DNA of 64,000 nt from an uncultured Mycoplasmataceae bacterium. Lineage in GTDB: Bacteria > Bacillota_I > Bacilli_A > Mycoplasmatales > Hepatoplasmataceae. Below the pieces are notes generated by a model, which was given only the letters and a program-made list of their open reading frames with translations, searched no databases and was not told the origin of the DNA. How positions within the stretch are numbered: position 1 is the first letter of the stretch; each line of letters begins with the position of its first letter. A program made the translations under genes and the position numbers. The stretch covers positions 1 to 64,000 of the forward strand of contig CAMZNG010000008.1 of the NCBI GenBank assembly GCA_947313745.1, in the 5' to 3' direction. Shown piece after piece: positions 19,508-32,333 of the stretch.

Positions 19508-20393
19508 AAAAGTTATCGTTGCTGTTTCTGGTGGACCTGATTCAATGTACCTGCTAAATTATTTATTAGAAAATAATTTCGTTCCCATTGTTGCACATGT
19601 AAATTATAATTTTAGACCTGAATCAATTGATGAAAAAAAATATATAGAAGAATATTGTAAATTAAAAAATATTAAAATATATATAAAAGATGTAAAAGAA
19701 AAGGATTTAGAGAAATACTCTCATTTAAAGAATAAACAATCAATGGCAAGAGAGTTAAGATATGATTTTTTTAAAGAAGTTTCCACTAAAGAAAAAGTAA
19801 GTTATATTTACATAGGACATCATAAGGATGATTTTATTGAGACTGCAATCATGCAATCAAGAAGATCAAATGATTATTTTTTCTATGGAATCCAAGAAGA
19901 AACAAAATTAAAAGGAATGATTATTAGAAGACCATTATTAAATTTGTTTAAGGATGAAATCGTTAAATTTCTCAAGGAAAATAATATCAAATATTTTATT
20001 GATAAAACAAACAATGAACCAATATATGAAAGAAATAAAATAAGAATAGAATTAAAAAATAAAACACAAAAAGAGAAAGATAAAATTTATTATGAATTTA
20101 AAAAGAAAAATGATTCAATGAAAAAAGAACAAAAAGTTTTTGAATGCATTTATCAAGAATTTATTGATTCAAAATATTCTTGAAATTATTTTGATTCAAT
20201 AAACCCCTCTTTTAAAAATAAGGTTATATATAAGTTTTTAATTGACTCAAAAGATAGAATTAACATCAATAAAAATAAAATAGATTCCTTACTAATATTC
20301 TTAGAAAATAAAAGAGGAAATAAAGAATATAGATTAATGAAAAATACTTTTATTTTAATAAAAAGTAGTAGAATTATTATATTAAGTAAATAG
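19497..20393 (+). CDS. tilS: tRNA(Ile)-lysidine synthetase
   Basis: TilS converts C34 to lysidine in the CAU anticodon of tRNA-Ile so it reads AUA. 298 residues, a short Mollicute form. The PP-loop VAVSGGPDSMYLLNYL is at the N-terminus, followed by VAHVNYNFRPES, QSMARELRYDF, YIGHHKDDFIET and IRRPLLN. The C-terminal part after a UGA Trp (about residue 229) is weakly conserved. It overlaps pth and ends two bases before hpt. Confidence 0.93.
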
Positions 20394-20395
20394 TT

Positions 20396-20938
20396 ATGGG
20401 AACAGAAAACAAACATATTATAAGAATAATAAAAAGTCATAAAGAACTTGTTAAAGCAATTAAGGGCGTTGCAAAAAAACTTAATGCTAAATTTCCTAAA
20501 AAAGATAATGATGTTATATTAATAACAATAATGAAAGGTGGACTTCCATTCTCATTAGAGTTAATGAAACATCTTGATTTTGATTTAAAAATGGATTTCA
20601 TAACTTCATCATCATATTATTTAGATCAACAATCATCAGATATTAAAACAAGTTATGAAGCATCTATTCCAATAAAAGGAAAAGATATAATTATTGCAGA
20701 TGATCTTGTTGATTCTGGAAAGACAATGAATAAGATTATAAACATCCTTGAAGCATATGAACCAAAGTCAATCACTGTTGTTGGAATATATGGAAAACCA
20801 AAGAGAGAGAAAATTTCTTATGACGAAGTATATTGTTGAGAGGAAGATCCAAAAGGATTCCTATTAGGGTTTGGATTAGATTATGATGAAAAATATAGAA
20901 ATCTCCCTTATATTGCTATAATTAAGGAAAGTGAATAA
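20396..20938 (+). CDS. hpt: Hypoxanthine phosphoribosyltransferase
   Basis: Salvages hypoxanthine and guanine with PRPP to IMP and GMP. 180 residues. The PRPP-binding motif is KDIIIADDLVDSGKTMNKI, with the family ITIMKGGLPFSLELM upstream and the C-terminal GFGLDYDEKYRNLPYI. One UGA Trp is present. It lies between tilS and ftsH, its usual place. Confidence 0.94.
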
Positions 20939-20939
20939 A

Positions 20940-23141
20940 ATGAAAACAAGAACGATTACAAAAATAGAAGAAAATAAAGATTCTAAAAACAAAGAGAATA
21001 AAGAAAATAAGGGAAATAAAGATTTAAAAAATACTGAAAAATCTACTTCAGTAACACCAACTCCTAAAAAGAAATCTAGTTCAGCAAAATGAATATGAAT
21101 AATGTTCTTTGTATTTTTATTTATGATTTTAATGATGATGATTTTTAGTGGACCTAAGGTTGTTACATTTAATCCATACTTTGATGGAACTAATTGACAA
21201 GGTGTTGACATATTTAAAAGTACCGAAGTTTTTCCAGATTGGACAAAGGTAAAGGTTGAATTTTATGATTATTCTCCTTCGGGCGGAAATATCATAGCAT
21301 TAATTGATAATGGAGTAAAAGGGAAAGATCATACAATTTTTGAAGCATCATTTAGTTCTGCAACAGGTCTATCCGGATTTAATGCATTTATTGATTTCTT
21401 AGTTAAAACTTATAAATTTGATAATACAAAAAACCTAATTCAATTATCAACTTCACCAGGATTATTATATATATTAATTGTTGGTATATTACCATGAGTA
21501 CTTATAATTGGTGGTTCATATTGATTAATGAAAAAAATGATGACACAACAAGGAAACATTGGGAATATGTCAAAAAAATCAATGGCACCTCAAATATCAA
21601 ATATCAAATTTGCTAATGTTGCTGGTTATGAAGAAATTAAAGCTGAGCTTTGAGAAATTGTTGATTTCCTAAAAAATCCTGATAAGTATTCAAAGGTTGG
21701 AGCTAGAACTCCTAAAGGAGTAATGTTATCTGGACCTCCAGGAACAGGGAAAACTTTCCTTGCAAAAGCCGTTGCTGGAGAAGCTGCAATTCCTTTCTTT
21801 TCAATTTCGGGTTCAGACTTTGTTGAAATGTTTGTTGGAGTTGGAGCTAAAAGAGTTAGAGAACTTTTTGCACAAGCAAAATCAGTTGCTCCTGCACTTA
21901 TATTCATTGATGAATTAGATGCTGTTGGTAGACAAAGAGGAGCTGGAGTTGGTGGCGGAAACGATGAAAGAGAACAAACACTTAACCAAATGCTAGTTGA
22001 ACTTGATGGTTTTACAGCTAATAGTGGAGTTATAGTTATGGCTGCAACTAATAGACCAGATGTCTTAGATCCTGCTTTAAAAAGACCAGGGAGATTTGAT
22101 AGATCAATTGAATTTAGAATGCCTGATATTGTTGAAAGAGAATCAATTTTAAAAATATATTCTAAAGTTGGAGAAAAAGTATTTTCAAAAGATATTGATT
22201 GAGAAAATATTGCTGGAAGAACTCCGGGATTTTCACCAGCAGAATTAGAAAATGTAATTAACGAAGCAGCAATATTATCTGTTAGATTAAAGAAAAAAGA
22301 AATTACATTAGATATACTTGATGAAGCTATTGATAGAGTTATTGGAGGACCTTCAAAATCTAATAACCTAATGTCTGATGAAGAGAAAAAATTAATTGCT
22401 TATCATGAATCAGGACATGCTCTTATTGGGCTTGCATTATCTGATGCTGAAAAAGTTCAAAAAATAACAATTGTTCCTAGAGGATCAGCTGGAGGATATG
22501 TATTAATGACTCCAAAGAAAGAAAAATTTGTTCAAACTAAATCAGAGCTTGAAGCAAAAATTGTTTCTTATATGGCTGGTAGAGCATCAGAAGAATTCTT
22601 CTTTGGAAAAAATGAAATAACAACTGGAGCATATTCAGATATTCAAGAAGCAACAAAAATTGCAAGAAGAATGGTTACTGAATTCGGAATGTCAAACCTT
22701 GGTCCAATCCAATATGAAAAACCTGAAGGATCAATATTTTTAGGAAGAGGAGATAGTTCAAGCAAGAATTATTCAGGACAAATTGCTAATGATATTGATA
22801 AAGAAGTTAGATTATTAATTGATGGTGCATATAAAAAAGCATACAAATTAATTTCAAATAACAAAAAACTTATGGATTTATTAGCATCAGCACTTCTTAT
22901 AAAAGAAACTCTAAATGCAGAAGAAGCAGAATATATTTATGTAAATAAAAAATTACCTGAAAAAATTCTTGACATGCAAACAAAGCAAAAGAAAAAGAAG
23001 AAAACTGCAATCAATAGACCATCTTCTGAAAAGAAAAAAACTACTACAAGTGATAAACCAAAATCAACAAACGATAAATCAAAACCATCATCAGAAGAAA
23101 AAAAAGATAAACCAAAATCAGAGGAGAAGAACAAAAAATAG
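20940..23141 (+). CDS. ftsH: ATP-dependent zinc metalloprotease FtsH
   Basis: Membrane-anchored AAA+ protease for quality control. 733 residues. A Lys/Asn-rich N-terminal tail precedes TM1 (about 53-72); an outer domain follows; TM2 is at about 175-200. The AAA domain has [33 protein letters not shown] and the second region of homology [20 protein letters not shown]. The protease site is [10 protein letters not shown], with a third zinc ligand likely in [14 protein letters not shown]. The last 60 residues are a Lys/Ser/Pro low-complexity tail. It follows hpt by one base and is followed by the ABC permease two bases later. Confidence 0.96.
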
Positions 23142-23143
23142 AA

Positions 23144-26100
23144 ATGCTTATTTTTGAAATACTATTATATTCATTACTTACTGTATTCTTATTATTAACA
23201 ATAAGAATACTTTTTGTATTTACCTTAAATTTTAAGAAAAATAAAGTAATTAATAAATCGGTTTCAAAATCTGTTTTTTCAGGAAAATTATCATTATTAA
23301 TTATTTTAATGTTTTTTGGTATTTCTTTTTCATTGGTTGGAGGAACACAATTATTAGCAAAAAATACACAAAGATCAATTGAAAAACAATATACTGAAAA
23401 TAATCTTTATCAAATCGAACTAAGTGCTGGTGCATTAGATTCTGAAGACACTAGTCAATTAAGAAAAGAAAAATATTACAATATAATAAATTTTAAAAAT
23501 ACAATATCAGAAGAAGGTTTATTTATTAAACCATGAATAATTGAAAATACTCTTGATTGAAAAAATGTTGATGAAACTAATGGTTATGATAGATATACAG
23601 ATGAAAATGGAAACCCATACTGAAACATACATCTAAGTATGTATGAAGAAGATCCATCAGAAGAAAATCTTATAAACACTGCTCCTAGTAAGGTTTGAAA
23701 AAATGATGAACACTATCAATCTTACGGATGATCAACAACGGATTGAACAAGTGCATTAAAATCAGATTTAATAGAGAGGTTTAAAGGTTCGAAACTTGAA
23801 GATTCTTGAGGAGAAGACAAGTCTAAAGGTGCTGACACATTAATTAATACAATTTTTGGAAACTGGATAAATTATGGAAAAGCAATTGCAATGGCAAGAT
23901 TATTTAATGATGATCCAATCCTTCATCCAGGAGGAAAATTTCTTTATCCATTGAAAACATATACAGATACAGATGATGTTTATTCTTCAACAAAGCAAGT
24001 AGATGCAAGAAAAGTAATTGAAGACTATGATAAAGGTGTCTCATATAACTTTACAAGTTATATGAATGTAACTCCTAATTCAAAAGATGCAAATGTTGAT
24101 TTTGAAATTAAATTAATCAATGATATTGATTGGACAAATGGACATTACTTATTTGAAGAAGAAAATCCTGATGATGTTCTTTTGAAAGAAGTTAATGGAA
24201 GAGAGATAAATAAATCTACTTATATAGATGAAGGGAAAAGCAGAGAAGACTTTCTTGGGCAATCAAAAGCATTAAACTCTAGTCAAGATGGATATAAAGT
24301 TTTAGTGCAAAAAGATTTCTATGAAAAGAATAAAGGTAACGATGAAATAGATTTTATGAATTTGACAAAATTTAAAACTTATTCACCAGTTTATTTTAAT
24401 GAAATTACCTATCCAGCAATTGGGTTTAATGTTCTTCCTGATGAGTCAAAACAAGCATTTTTAGGAATGAGCACATCTGATTATATTGATTTTTATAACA
24501 ACTATGGAAGCTACTATTCATCTCTTTCAAATATTTATAATTCAGTTTATCTTGGAACTGAAGATGGTTATGAAGAACTATCTTCACTAAAATCTTGAGA
24601 ATTTGGCTCAAAGCAATTCGATAAAATTTTATTAGATTTTGAAGATGTTGAGACAAATGGTTTTAGAAAAGTTGTAAATCCTAATGCAACATTCATAAAG
24701 AAAAATCAAATTGGTTCAAGAGCAATAGCAAAAGAAAATTCACATCCTATGAATGATTATGATACACTAAGTTCTATTTGGGCATATACAGGAGTAGTCG
24801 AAATAAAAGGGACACAAAAAATGATCAACGTTATTGTAGGTATTTTTATGGTAATTGTTTTAATTGTAATATCAATGTTAACAAGCAAACGTATAAAATC
24901 TTCTGGAAAACAAATTGGAACTCTTAAGGCACTAGGGATGTCTAACAAGTCTATTGCATCTGCATATACAATATTTCCAATGATTATAATATTTTTTGGA
25001 TTTATAATTGCATCAATATTATCAATTCCAGTAATGATGATATTTACAAATTTAATGAGTAATTATTATTATATTACTTTTTCTTCAAATCCAATATCAC
25101 TAATGTTTTTCTTATTGTTGTTATTTATTCCAATGGTTTTAGCAATTGGATTGACATATTTAATTTCAATAAAAACCCTTAAAAAACCAACAATAGACTT
25201 ATTAAATAATACAAATGCTAATTCTCCAAATATCTTAGTTAGAGCATCTGGTTATTTAACACCAATAAACACACCATTTGAAATATCATATATGAATAGA
25301 GGAGCATTAAGAGCAGTTGGAAAATCTACATTATTATTTGGTTCAATATTCCTTGCGACACTATTAACTGGATTTTCAATGGCTGCAACAACAATGGTTG
25401 AAAAACAAACAAAAAATGCACTAAAGTATTTAAATTTTGATATTTATAATCATGATACAATTAGTGATCGTGGACAGTATGAAAGAAAACCACTTTGGGT
25501 AATGGGTGAAGATGGAAAATATCATAAAGCATATGAGTATGGAGATGGTAAAGAAACACCAATTGATATATCAAATAATATGATGAATTGAAACATTAAT
25601 ATGATTCTTAATAATTCTAATAATAGCATTGATGTTTTATCTTCTATGTATCAAAATGAGATTAACAACACAATTTGAAATGTTGTTGGCGATAAGGAGA
25701 TAATAAATTACACACAAGACGAAGGACCTAAAAGTAATTTTTATTTTACAAACCACTTTATGGAAGCGGTTACTTTTGGATATATTGGTCTTTCTGAATA
25801 CTCTCATATAACAGGAGAGAGCTTTGGGTTTTCAAGACTAACGCTTTCTCCATACCTTCCTTCAATGATTAAGGCATGATCAAGTTCGTTAATTTTTAAC
25901 TATATTTATTCTACTGAAGATACATCTCCAATCAAAATTAATTCAATAAAAGATTTACAAAAAATAGTTGATAAATATGGAAATGATACATTTATAATGG
26001 AAAAATTTTATGACCAATTTACTCATTCAACAATATATCATTCTTATTCATTTTTATATAAGGATTCAATAAATTTAAAAGATCAAAAAGCAATTTTTTC

Positions 26101-27490
26101 TAATAGTTCTTTCGCTGATTTCAATATTGCAAGCAATATTGATGAAATGGAAAATTCATTTGGTTCAATTGATACAAATATTGGACAAAAAGTAAGAGGC
26201 TTATTTCAAGATGACCTTGATTATGTAAAAAATGGAGGACACCTAGACTACATTCCTGTTATATTAACAACACAAGCACAGAAAAAAATTAATGAAAATG
26301 TTAAAAAAGGAAACATTATTCAAGACAAAGATCACAAAGATCAATATGTAATTTCGACACAAGTAAGAACTACTTCTGATAGTGAAAGATGAGGAATTAA
26401 AAGTGATAATAACATTTTTTCTCAATACAAAGTATTAACAAAAATAAAGGTTGTTGGAAAACCATTTTTTTCAGGGGTTGATGTTGGGATTAATACCACA
26501 ATGGAATTTTATAAAAACTATTTTGATAATTATTCAGAACATGATTTCCTTATCAATGGAAAACAATATCAAACTGATTATTCACCAGGATCAATTTTAG
26601 AGAAAGACAATAAAAATGATGCCTATAAAATTCATAGTCATAAGAAAGATTCGTCATTTTTTTATAATAATAATTTTACGACAATTCAAAAAGAAAAAGG
26701 AACTTACTTCAATACTCGTAAAAGTTGAGAATTCAGACTAAGAGATTCAAAAAATCTTCCTTCAGATGATATGTTTGCCACTAACAAAAAAGGAAAATTT
26801 TTTCATAATAATTTAATGTCTACAAGTTCAATTTTATTTAGTCATAAAGAATTTGATAATATAACAAGAAAAGATGGAATAAACAATAATAATTATACAG
26901 TTGGATGTAAACAACTATTTTCAAAAGATGAGTGAGGAGATATACAACCAATTTATACAATGATTGGTAAAGATAAAATTGATACAGGAGAATACTTCTC
27001 TGATTTAGTGGATAATGATTCATTACAAATTCCGTTGAAATCTGAAACATTATTATCACAAGGAAAAGCAATGGAACAAATGATGATTTCAATGTTAACC
27101 GTGATTTCACTATTTGCAATATTTATGGCAGTTACAATTATTATTATTTCAGTAAAGGACATAATTGACTCTTCAAAAAGAGAAGTTTCAATGTTGAAAG
27201 CTTTTGGATATTCAAATAGAAAATCATCTATTCTTATTATTGTTCCATATGTAGTTATAATTATATTGGCATTTGCAATTTCTCTTCCATTAACATTTTT
27301 ATCATTGTCATCCATTGCATTGATATTAACAGAAGTCACCGGAAATACTTTTAGATTTACACTAACAATAATACAGTCTTTAATTTTAACTGTGTTTATA
27401 CTTGGAATAGTATTATTATTATTAGGAATGAGTTATATTTCATTTAAGAAAACAGATGCTCTTGAAGCAATAAAATTAACTGATGAATAG
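23144..27490 (+). CDS. Large FtsX-type ABC transporter permease
   Basis: 1448 residues, read through many UGA tryptophans. Two hydrophobic segments at the N-terminus (about 5-30 and 45-70) are followed by a large outside domain, a membrane cluster at about 555-690 containing SKRIKSSGKQIGTLKALGMS, another membrane segment near 725, a second outside domain, and a final cluster (about 1310-1445) containing DSSKREVSMLKAFGYSNRKS. The GTLKALGMS and SMLKAFGYS segments are the FtsX-family cytoplasmic loops that contact the ATPase. The duplicated layout fits MacB/LolE-type exporters common in Mollicutes. The partner ATPase follows 13 bases later. Substrate unknown; a role in lipid, lipoprotein or peptide export is possible. 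Confidence 0.8.
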
Positions 27491-27503
27491 AAAGGAAATT
27501 ATT

Positions 27504-28526
27504 ATGGATAAAGAAACAAAAAACAAAAATAGCAATACAGAAAATAAAAAATCTTTAAAAAATATTGAAGCGAATGACTTTGATAATATAGATGCTAAAA
27601 AGAAAAGACCAAACCTTAGAGAAATAAGAGCTGAAAATAAAAAGAAAAGAAGCGAATCAAAAATAATTTCTAATCTAGGAAAAGATTTTGTTAAGGAAGA
27701 GAAAGAAGATTTTATTAAAAAAATAAAATCTGAAGAGAATATTGATGAAAAAAAGAAACTAAAAGAAGAACTTAAAAAAATATTTAAAAATGGTGAAGCT
27801 ATCAATAGCAAGGGAAACATCATTGATATTAAGGGATTAGAAAAGTACTATTGCAACGGAATAAATTGTGAACATATTCTTCATAATATTAACTTAGAAA
27901 TAAAGGAAGGAGAAATTGTTGTAATTCTTGGTGCATCGGGTTCTGGGAAAACAACACTTCTTAATATAATGTCTGGACTTACAAATCCTACATTGGGTGA
28001 TGTAGTTGTTGCTGGTAAAAATATGTTATACCTTTCAGAGGCAGGAAGAACAAAATTCAGAGCAGATAATTTATCATTTGTTTTTCAATCATATAATTTA
28101 ATTCCATCGTTAACGGTTGTTGAGAATATTAAGGTTGGAGAAAACTTAAGATCAAAAGATGTTGAAAAAATTGAAATGAGTAAAATCTTAGAAACTCTTG
28201 ATCTTGAAAAACAAGCAAAAAAATATCCCTTCCAATTATCCGGAGGACAAAATCAAAGGGTTTCAATAGGGAGAGCACTTGCAAAAAATCCAAAATTATT
28301 ATTTGCTGATGAACCAACTGGTGCATTGGATGAAGAAAAAGGAAGAGAAGCATTACAAATGCTTTTAGATATTAACGAAAAATATAAAACAACATTAATA
28401 ATGGTTACTCATAATCCAAACTTTGCAAACATTGCAGATATGGTTCTTTACATAAAAGATGGTAGAGTAGATAGAATTAAGAAAAATAAAACAAAACTAA
28501 AAGCATCAAAAATTGATTGATCATAA
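27504..28526 (+). CDS. ABC transporter ATP-binding protein with charged N-terminal extension
   Basis: 340 residues. The first 105 or so form a Lys/Glu-rich extension not present in typical LolD/MacB ATPases. The ABC domain has Walker A VVILGASGSGKTTLLNIMSG, the Q-loop SFVFQSYNLIPSLTVVENI, signature LSGGQNQRVSIGRALA and Walker B LLFADEPTGALDEEKG, with the switch His in MVTHNPNFANI. The start at 27504 has AAAGGA ten bases upstream; an earlier in-frame ATG (27483) overlaps the permease end. It forms an exporter with the preceding permease. Confidence 0.88.
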
Positions 28527-28548
28527 TAAAAATCTATAAGGAGAAATA

Positions 28549-30039
28549 GTGAAAACAAAATTTACAGAACAACAAATAATCAGAAGAGAAAAATTAGAAA
28601 AACTAAAACAAATGGATAGAAATCCATACTTTTCTAAATTTAATTTAGATATTAAAATTAGTGAACTAAATAAACTTTATGGATCAAAAACAAAAGAAGA
28701 ACTTAGCAATAATAAAACTCCAGAATATTCAATTGCTGGAAGAGTTATGATGATTAGAGATCAAGGAAAAGCTATGTTCATCGCTATTCAATCAAATGGA
28801 GAATCATTTCAATTTTATTTAAGGAAAGATTCAGTTTCAGAACAAGATTGAGAAGTTTCACAATTATTAGATGTAGGTGACATTGTTTCATCAACAGGAA
28901 TAATTATGAAAACAAACACTGGACAAATGACTTTAAGATCATCAAACTTTAATATCTTAACAAAATCATTAAGACCACTTCCAGAAAAATTTCACGGTTT
29001 AACGGATATTGAAGAGAGACAAAGAAGAAGATATGTTGACCTTATAATGAACAAGGATTCAAGAAATGTTTTTATCAAAAGGTCAAAAATAATATCTTCA
29101 ATTAGAACCCAACTTGAAAAATTAGGATACTTTGAAGCAGAGACACCTGTTCTTCAAGCCACTCTGGGAGGAGCATCAGCATCACCATTTAAAACACATC
29201 ATAATTCTTTAGATATGGAATTTAAATTAAGAATTGCTACTGAACTTCCTTTAAAGAGATTAATTGTAGGAGGAATAGATAAAGTTTTTGAAATTGGAAG
29301 ATTATTTAGAAATGAAGGAATTTCAATAAAACATAATCCAGAATTTACTTCAATAGAAATATATGAAGCTTATGGAGATGTTGAATCAATGAAAGGGTTA
29401 GCTGAAGATTTAATTTTAAATGCTTCAATGGAAGTAAATGGAACTTCTGAAATAACTTATCAAGGAACAAAACTATCTCTTGCTAAACCTTTTAAATCTA
29501 TCGAAATGATTGATTTAATAAAAGAGGTAACAGGAATCGATTTTACAAAAATCAAAGATTTAAGTGAGGCAAAATCTCTTGCTAAGAAACATGGAGTTGA
29601 ATTAAAGAAACATTATAATTCAATCGGATATATTATTAATGAGTTCTTTGAAGAAAAATGTGAATCTAAATTAATTCAACCAACATTTGTTACTGGATAT
29701 CCAGTAGAAGTTTCTCCTCTTGCAAAAAGAAGAAAAGACAACGAACTACTTACAGATAGATTTGAATTATTTATTGATGGTAGAGAATATGCAAATGCGT
29801 TCACAGAATTAAATGATGCAGATGATCAAAGAAAAAGATTTGAAAACCAACTAAGAGAAGCAAAAGAAGGTAATGAAGAGGCTAACGAAATGGATGTTGA
29901 TTATGTAGAAGCTCTTGAATATGGTCTTCCACCAACAGGAGGGATTGGAATAGGAATTGATAGATTAGTAATGTTACTTACTGATTCAACATCAATTAGA
30001 GATGTAATACTTTTCCCACACCAACGTAATAAAAAATAA
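28549..30039 (+). CDS. lysS: Lysyl-tRNA synthetase (class II)
   Basis: Charges tRNA-Lys. 496 residues. A GTG start at 28549 with AAGGAG just upstream. The OB-fold has [19 protein letters not shown]. The class II core has [20 protein letters not shown], motif 2 [20 protein letters not shown] and [13 protein letters not shown], and motif 3 [18 protein letters not shown]. One UGA Trp. Its stop codon overlaps the ATG of the next gene (TAATG). Confidence 0.96.
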
Positions 30040-31004
30040 TGGAAAATAATAAATTTCTTAAAAAATATATTCCTGTTCTTACAATGAGAGAAACACAGGA
30101 AGCACAAGAATTAATTGTTAATCTTTTGAAAGAAGAATTAATTAATAATTTGAATGTTATATTGGTTAGGTCTCCAAGAATATCTTCTAAGAGACAATAT
30201 GCAAATTTCTCATCTTTAGATGGCAAAAGATCAATCAATTTTGATAGTTCAAACAATAATAATATTTATTATATTTTTAATAGATATAAATATTGATTTA
30301 TAAATATAATGAAAGATCTTGATGTAAAAAACAACAATGGTGTTATGTCAATTATTAATTATGTTGAAAGAGATAATGTAATTTCTAATATTAAATCTAT
30401 GGAAGAGAATACTCTTCAAATAGAATATAGGTTTGATATAAAAGATGAAATATTTAAAAAATCTAAAGACTTGGCAGAAAAGATATATGAAATCTTTTTA
30501 AAAATAGAAAAAATAATTAGCAACAAATATAAACTAGAAGAAACTTTTCCAAAAAAAATATCTTCAAAAGAACTAAAAAAAATTATAAAAAACCCTGCAC
30601 ACATAGAGGAAGTTAAATCAATGGTTGCAAGCGAGAAATCAATGTACTTCCTTATAAATAAATTAAGTTCAAATGAAATAAGGTTTGATCATAACTTTGA
30701 GATTACTTTAGAATCATATTTAAAAGAGATTGATTCTTCATTTTCTATCCTTACTATTAAAGATAGAAAAACTCTTGAAGACTTAAAACCTTTTGTTTAT
30801 AAAACAGATAGAACAGTGGAAGAGTATAGATTTGCAAAAGAAATTCTTGACAACAAAGATATTAGAACTTTAAATATAACTATAGACATTGATCTATTAG
30901 CAATGGTGATACTGAAGAAAGCTCACATTTTGGAATTGCAATCAGGAAGAAATTCAAAAGAAATTGAAAAGTTTTTTAACACATTTAACATAAATCACTT
31001 ATAA
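30039..31004 (+). CDS. Degenerate AsnA-like (aspartate-ammonia ligase related) protein
   Basis: 321 residues with a UGA Trp at about residue 86. The N-terminus (FLKKYIPVLTMRETQEAQEL and ILVRSPRISSK) follows the pattern of bacterial asparagine synthetase AsnA, and GVMSIINYVERDNVISNI lines up with the AsnA segment usually reading GLYTxMxAIRxDE. The residues expected for catalysis are not there: the AKWKR-type motif 2 basic cluster is replaced by YIFNRYKYW. If the relation is right, this is a catalytically dead paralogue of the AsnA/AsnRS/LysRS family placed next to lysS and coupled to it by a TAATG overlap. The call rests on a by-eye alignment. Confidence 0.5.
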
Positions 31005-31033
31005 AATGGTAAAATTATATTGATTTAATATCC

Positions 31034-31057
31034 TGCTAATATATAAAGATATTAGCA
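31034..31057 (+). promoter_or_regulatory. Hairpin in the rpsF leader
   Basis: TGCTAATAT and ATATTAGCA form a perfect nine-base stem with a six-base loop, 22 bases before the rpsF start. It may be a terminator of the upstream unit (only three T follow) or a leader structure. I see no CCG-containing bulge of the kind described for S6:S18 leaders. Confidence 0.4.
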
Positions 31058-31078
31058 TTTAACCATAGGAGGAAGAAA

Positions 31079-31531
31079 ATGAACAATAAATACGAGGTTT
31101 TACTTTTAATAAGACCAAATTTAGATAAAGAGGAATTAAACAAAGTTATAAAAAATGTTGAAACAAAGTTAGGTGGCAACATTGTTAAAAAAGAAGAGTG
31201 AGGGGAAAAAACTCTTGCTTATACAATTAAGAAATTTAAGAAAGCATATTATATTTTATACTATGCTGAAACTAGCGCAGAAAACATTGATGCATTAAGA
31301 AAAATGATTTTAATATCAAAAGATATTTTAAGACCAATGATCTTAAGACATGAAAAAAAATGACCTTATGAATATAAGAATGCATCTGCACTTAAGTTTC
31401 CAGAGAGAAAACCAAGAAGAGAATTTAATAAAAATGATTCTTACAAAAAATCTTTTTCAGAAAAAACTAAAGAAGATAAAAAACCGTCTACTGAAAAAAA
31501 ATCAGAAACTTTAAAAGAAGAAAATAAATAA
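31079..31531 (+). CDS. rpsF: 30S ribosomal protein S6
   Basis: S6 binds S18 on the 30S platform. 150 residues; the core (MNNKYEVLLLIRPNLDKEEL, GGNIVKKEEWGEKTLAYTIKK, AYYILYYAE) fits the family's four-stranded fold. The C-terminal 45 residues are a Lys/Glu/Ser-rich extension not found in the usual 95-residue form. A strong ribosome site (AGGAGG) precedes it. It is first in the conserved rpsF-ssb-rpsR cluster. Confidence 0.94.
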
Positions 31532-31544
31532 GGGAAGGTATAGA

Positions 31545-32033
31545 ATGATTAATAAAGTAATATTAACTGGAAGATTAACTAGAGATATTGAAATTAGAAG
31601 AACCAACGATGGAACTCCATATACATTCTTTACTTTAGCAGTAAACAAAAGATTTGGTAATGATCAAACTGATTTTGTCCCATGTGTTGCATGAAGAAAA
31701 ACTGCAGAACTAATGGAAAATTATTTAAACAAAGGTGCATTAATAGGTGTCGAAGGAACAATAAATGTATTTACAAAAAGAGATAATGGCAACTTTGAAA
31801 CAAGAGTAAATGTACAAGTTGAAAACATTACTTTCTTAGAGTCAAGATCACAATCCACTGAAAGAACACAAGAAAAAAGTTTTAGCAACAATAACAATAA
31901 TCAAAAAATGACATTTTCAAATGAACCTTCATTTGATCAAAGTGATGTAACTCCTCCACCAGAGGAAGATGCATTTAGCAAACCAGAAGAAGTTAATGCA
32001 AACAATATTAACTTAGATGAAATAAAATTTTAA
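31545..32033 (+). CDS. ssb: Single-stranded DNA-binding protein
   Basis: 162 residues. The OB-fold starts MINKVILTGRLTRDIEIRRT and has YTFFTLAVNKRFGN and DFVPCVAWRKTAELMENYL (Trp by UGA). A Gln/Asn-rich linker follows. The C-terminus, NINLDEIKF, is an acidic tail variant of the usual DDDIPF protein-interaction tip. It lies between rpsF and rpsR. Confidence 0.95.
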
Positions 32034-32045
32034 AAAGGAGAAAAC

Positions 32046-32306
32046 ATGCCAAGAACAGCAAAAGGTAGAAAAACACCACCAAAAAAAGTATATAAAATGA
32101 ATAAAAGATGTTTGTTCACTGAACAAAACATTGAATATATAGATTACAAAGATGTAGAAATTTTAAAGAGATTTATATCAAAACAAAATGGTAAAATAAA
32201 ACCAAGAAGAATTACTGGAACTTCAGCAAAGTACCAAAGAAAACTTGCTAAAGCAATCAAGCAATCAAGAGAAATGGGATTGTTACCATTTGTAGCAGAA
32301 AATTAG
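32046..32306 (+). CDS. rpsR: 30S ribosomal protein S18
   Basis: 86 residues. Family motifs are [40 protein letters not shown] and [21 protein letters not shown] good ribosome site (AAAAGGAG) precedes it, and it follows ssb by 12 bases. Confidence 0.96.
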   Translation: MPRTAKGRKTPPKKVYKMNKRCLFTEQNIEYIDYKDVEILKRFISKQNGKIKPRRITGTSAKYQRKLAKAIKQSREMGLLPFVAEN

Positions 32307-32333
32307 AATTTCTAATACAATAAGGGAGAAAGA

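Noticed and set aside
23144-27490. Several separate small genes in the permease region
   Set aside because: All fragments are in one phase and separated only by UGA codons, so they are one 1448-residue protein under code 4.
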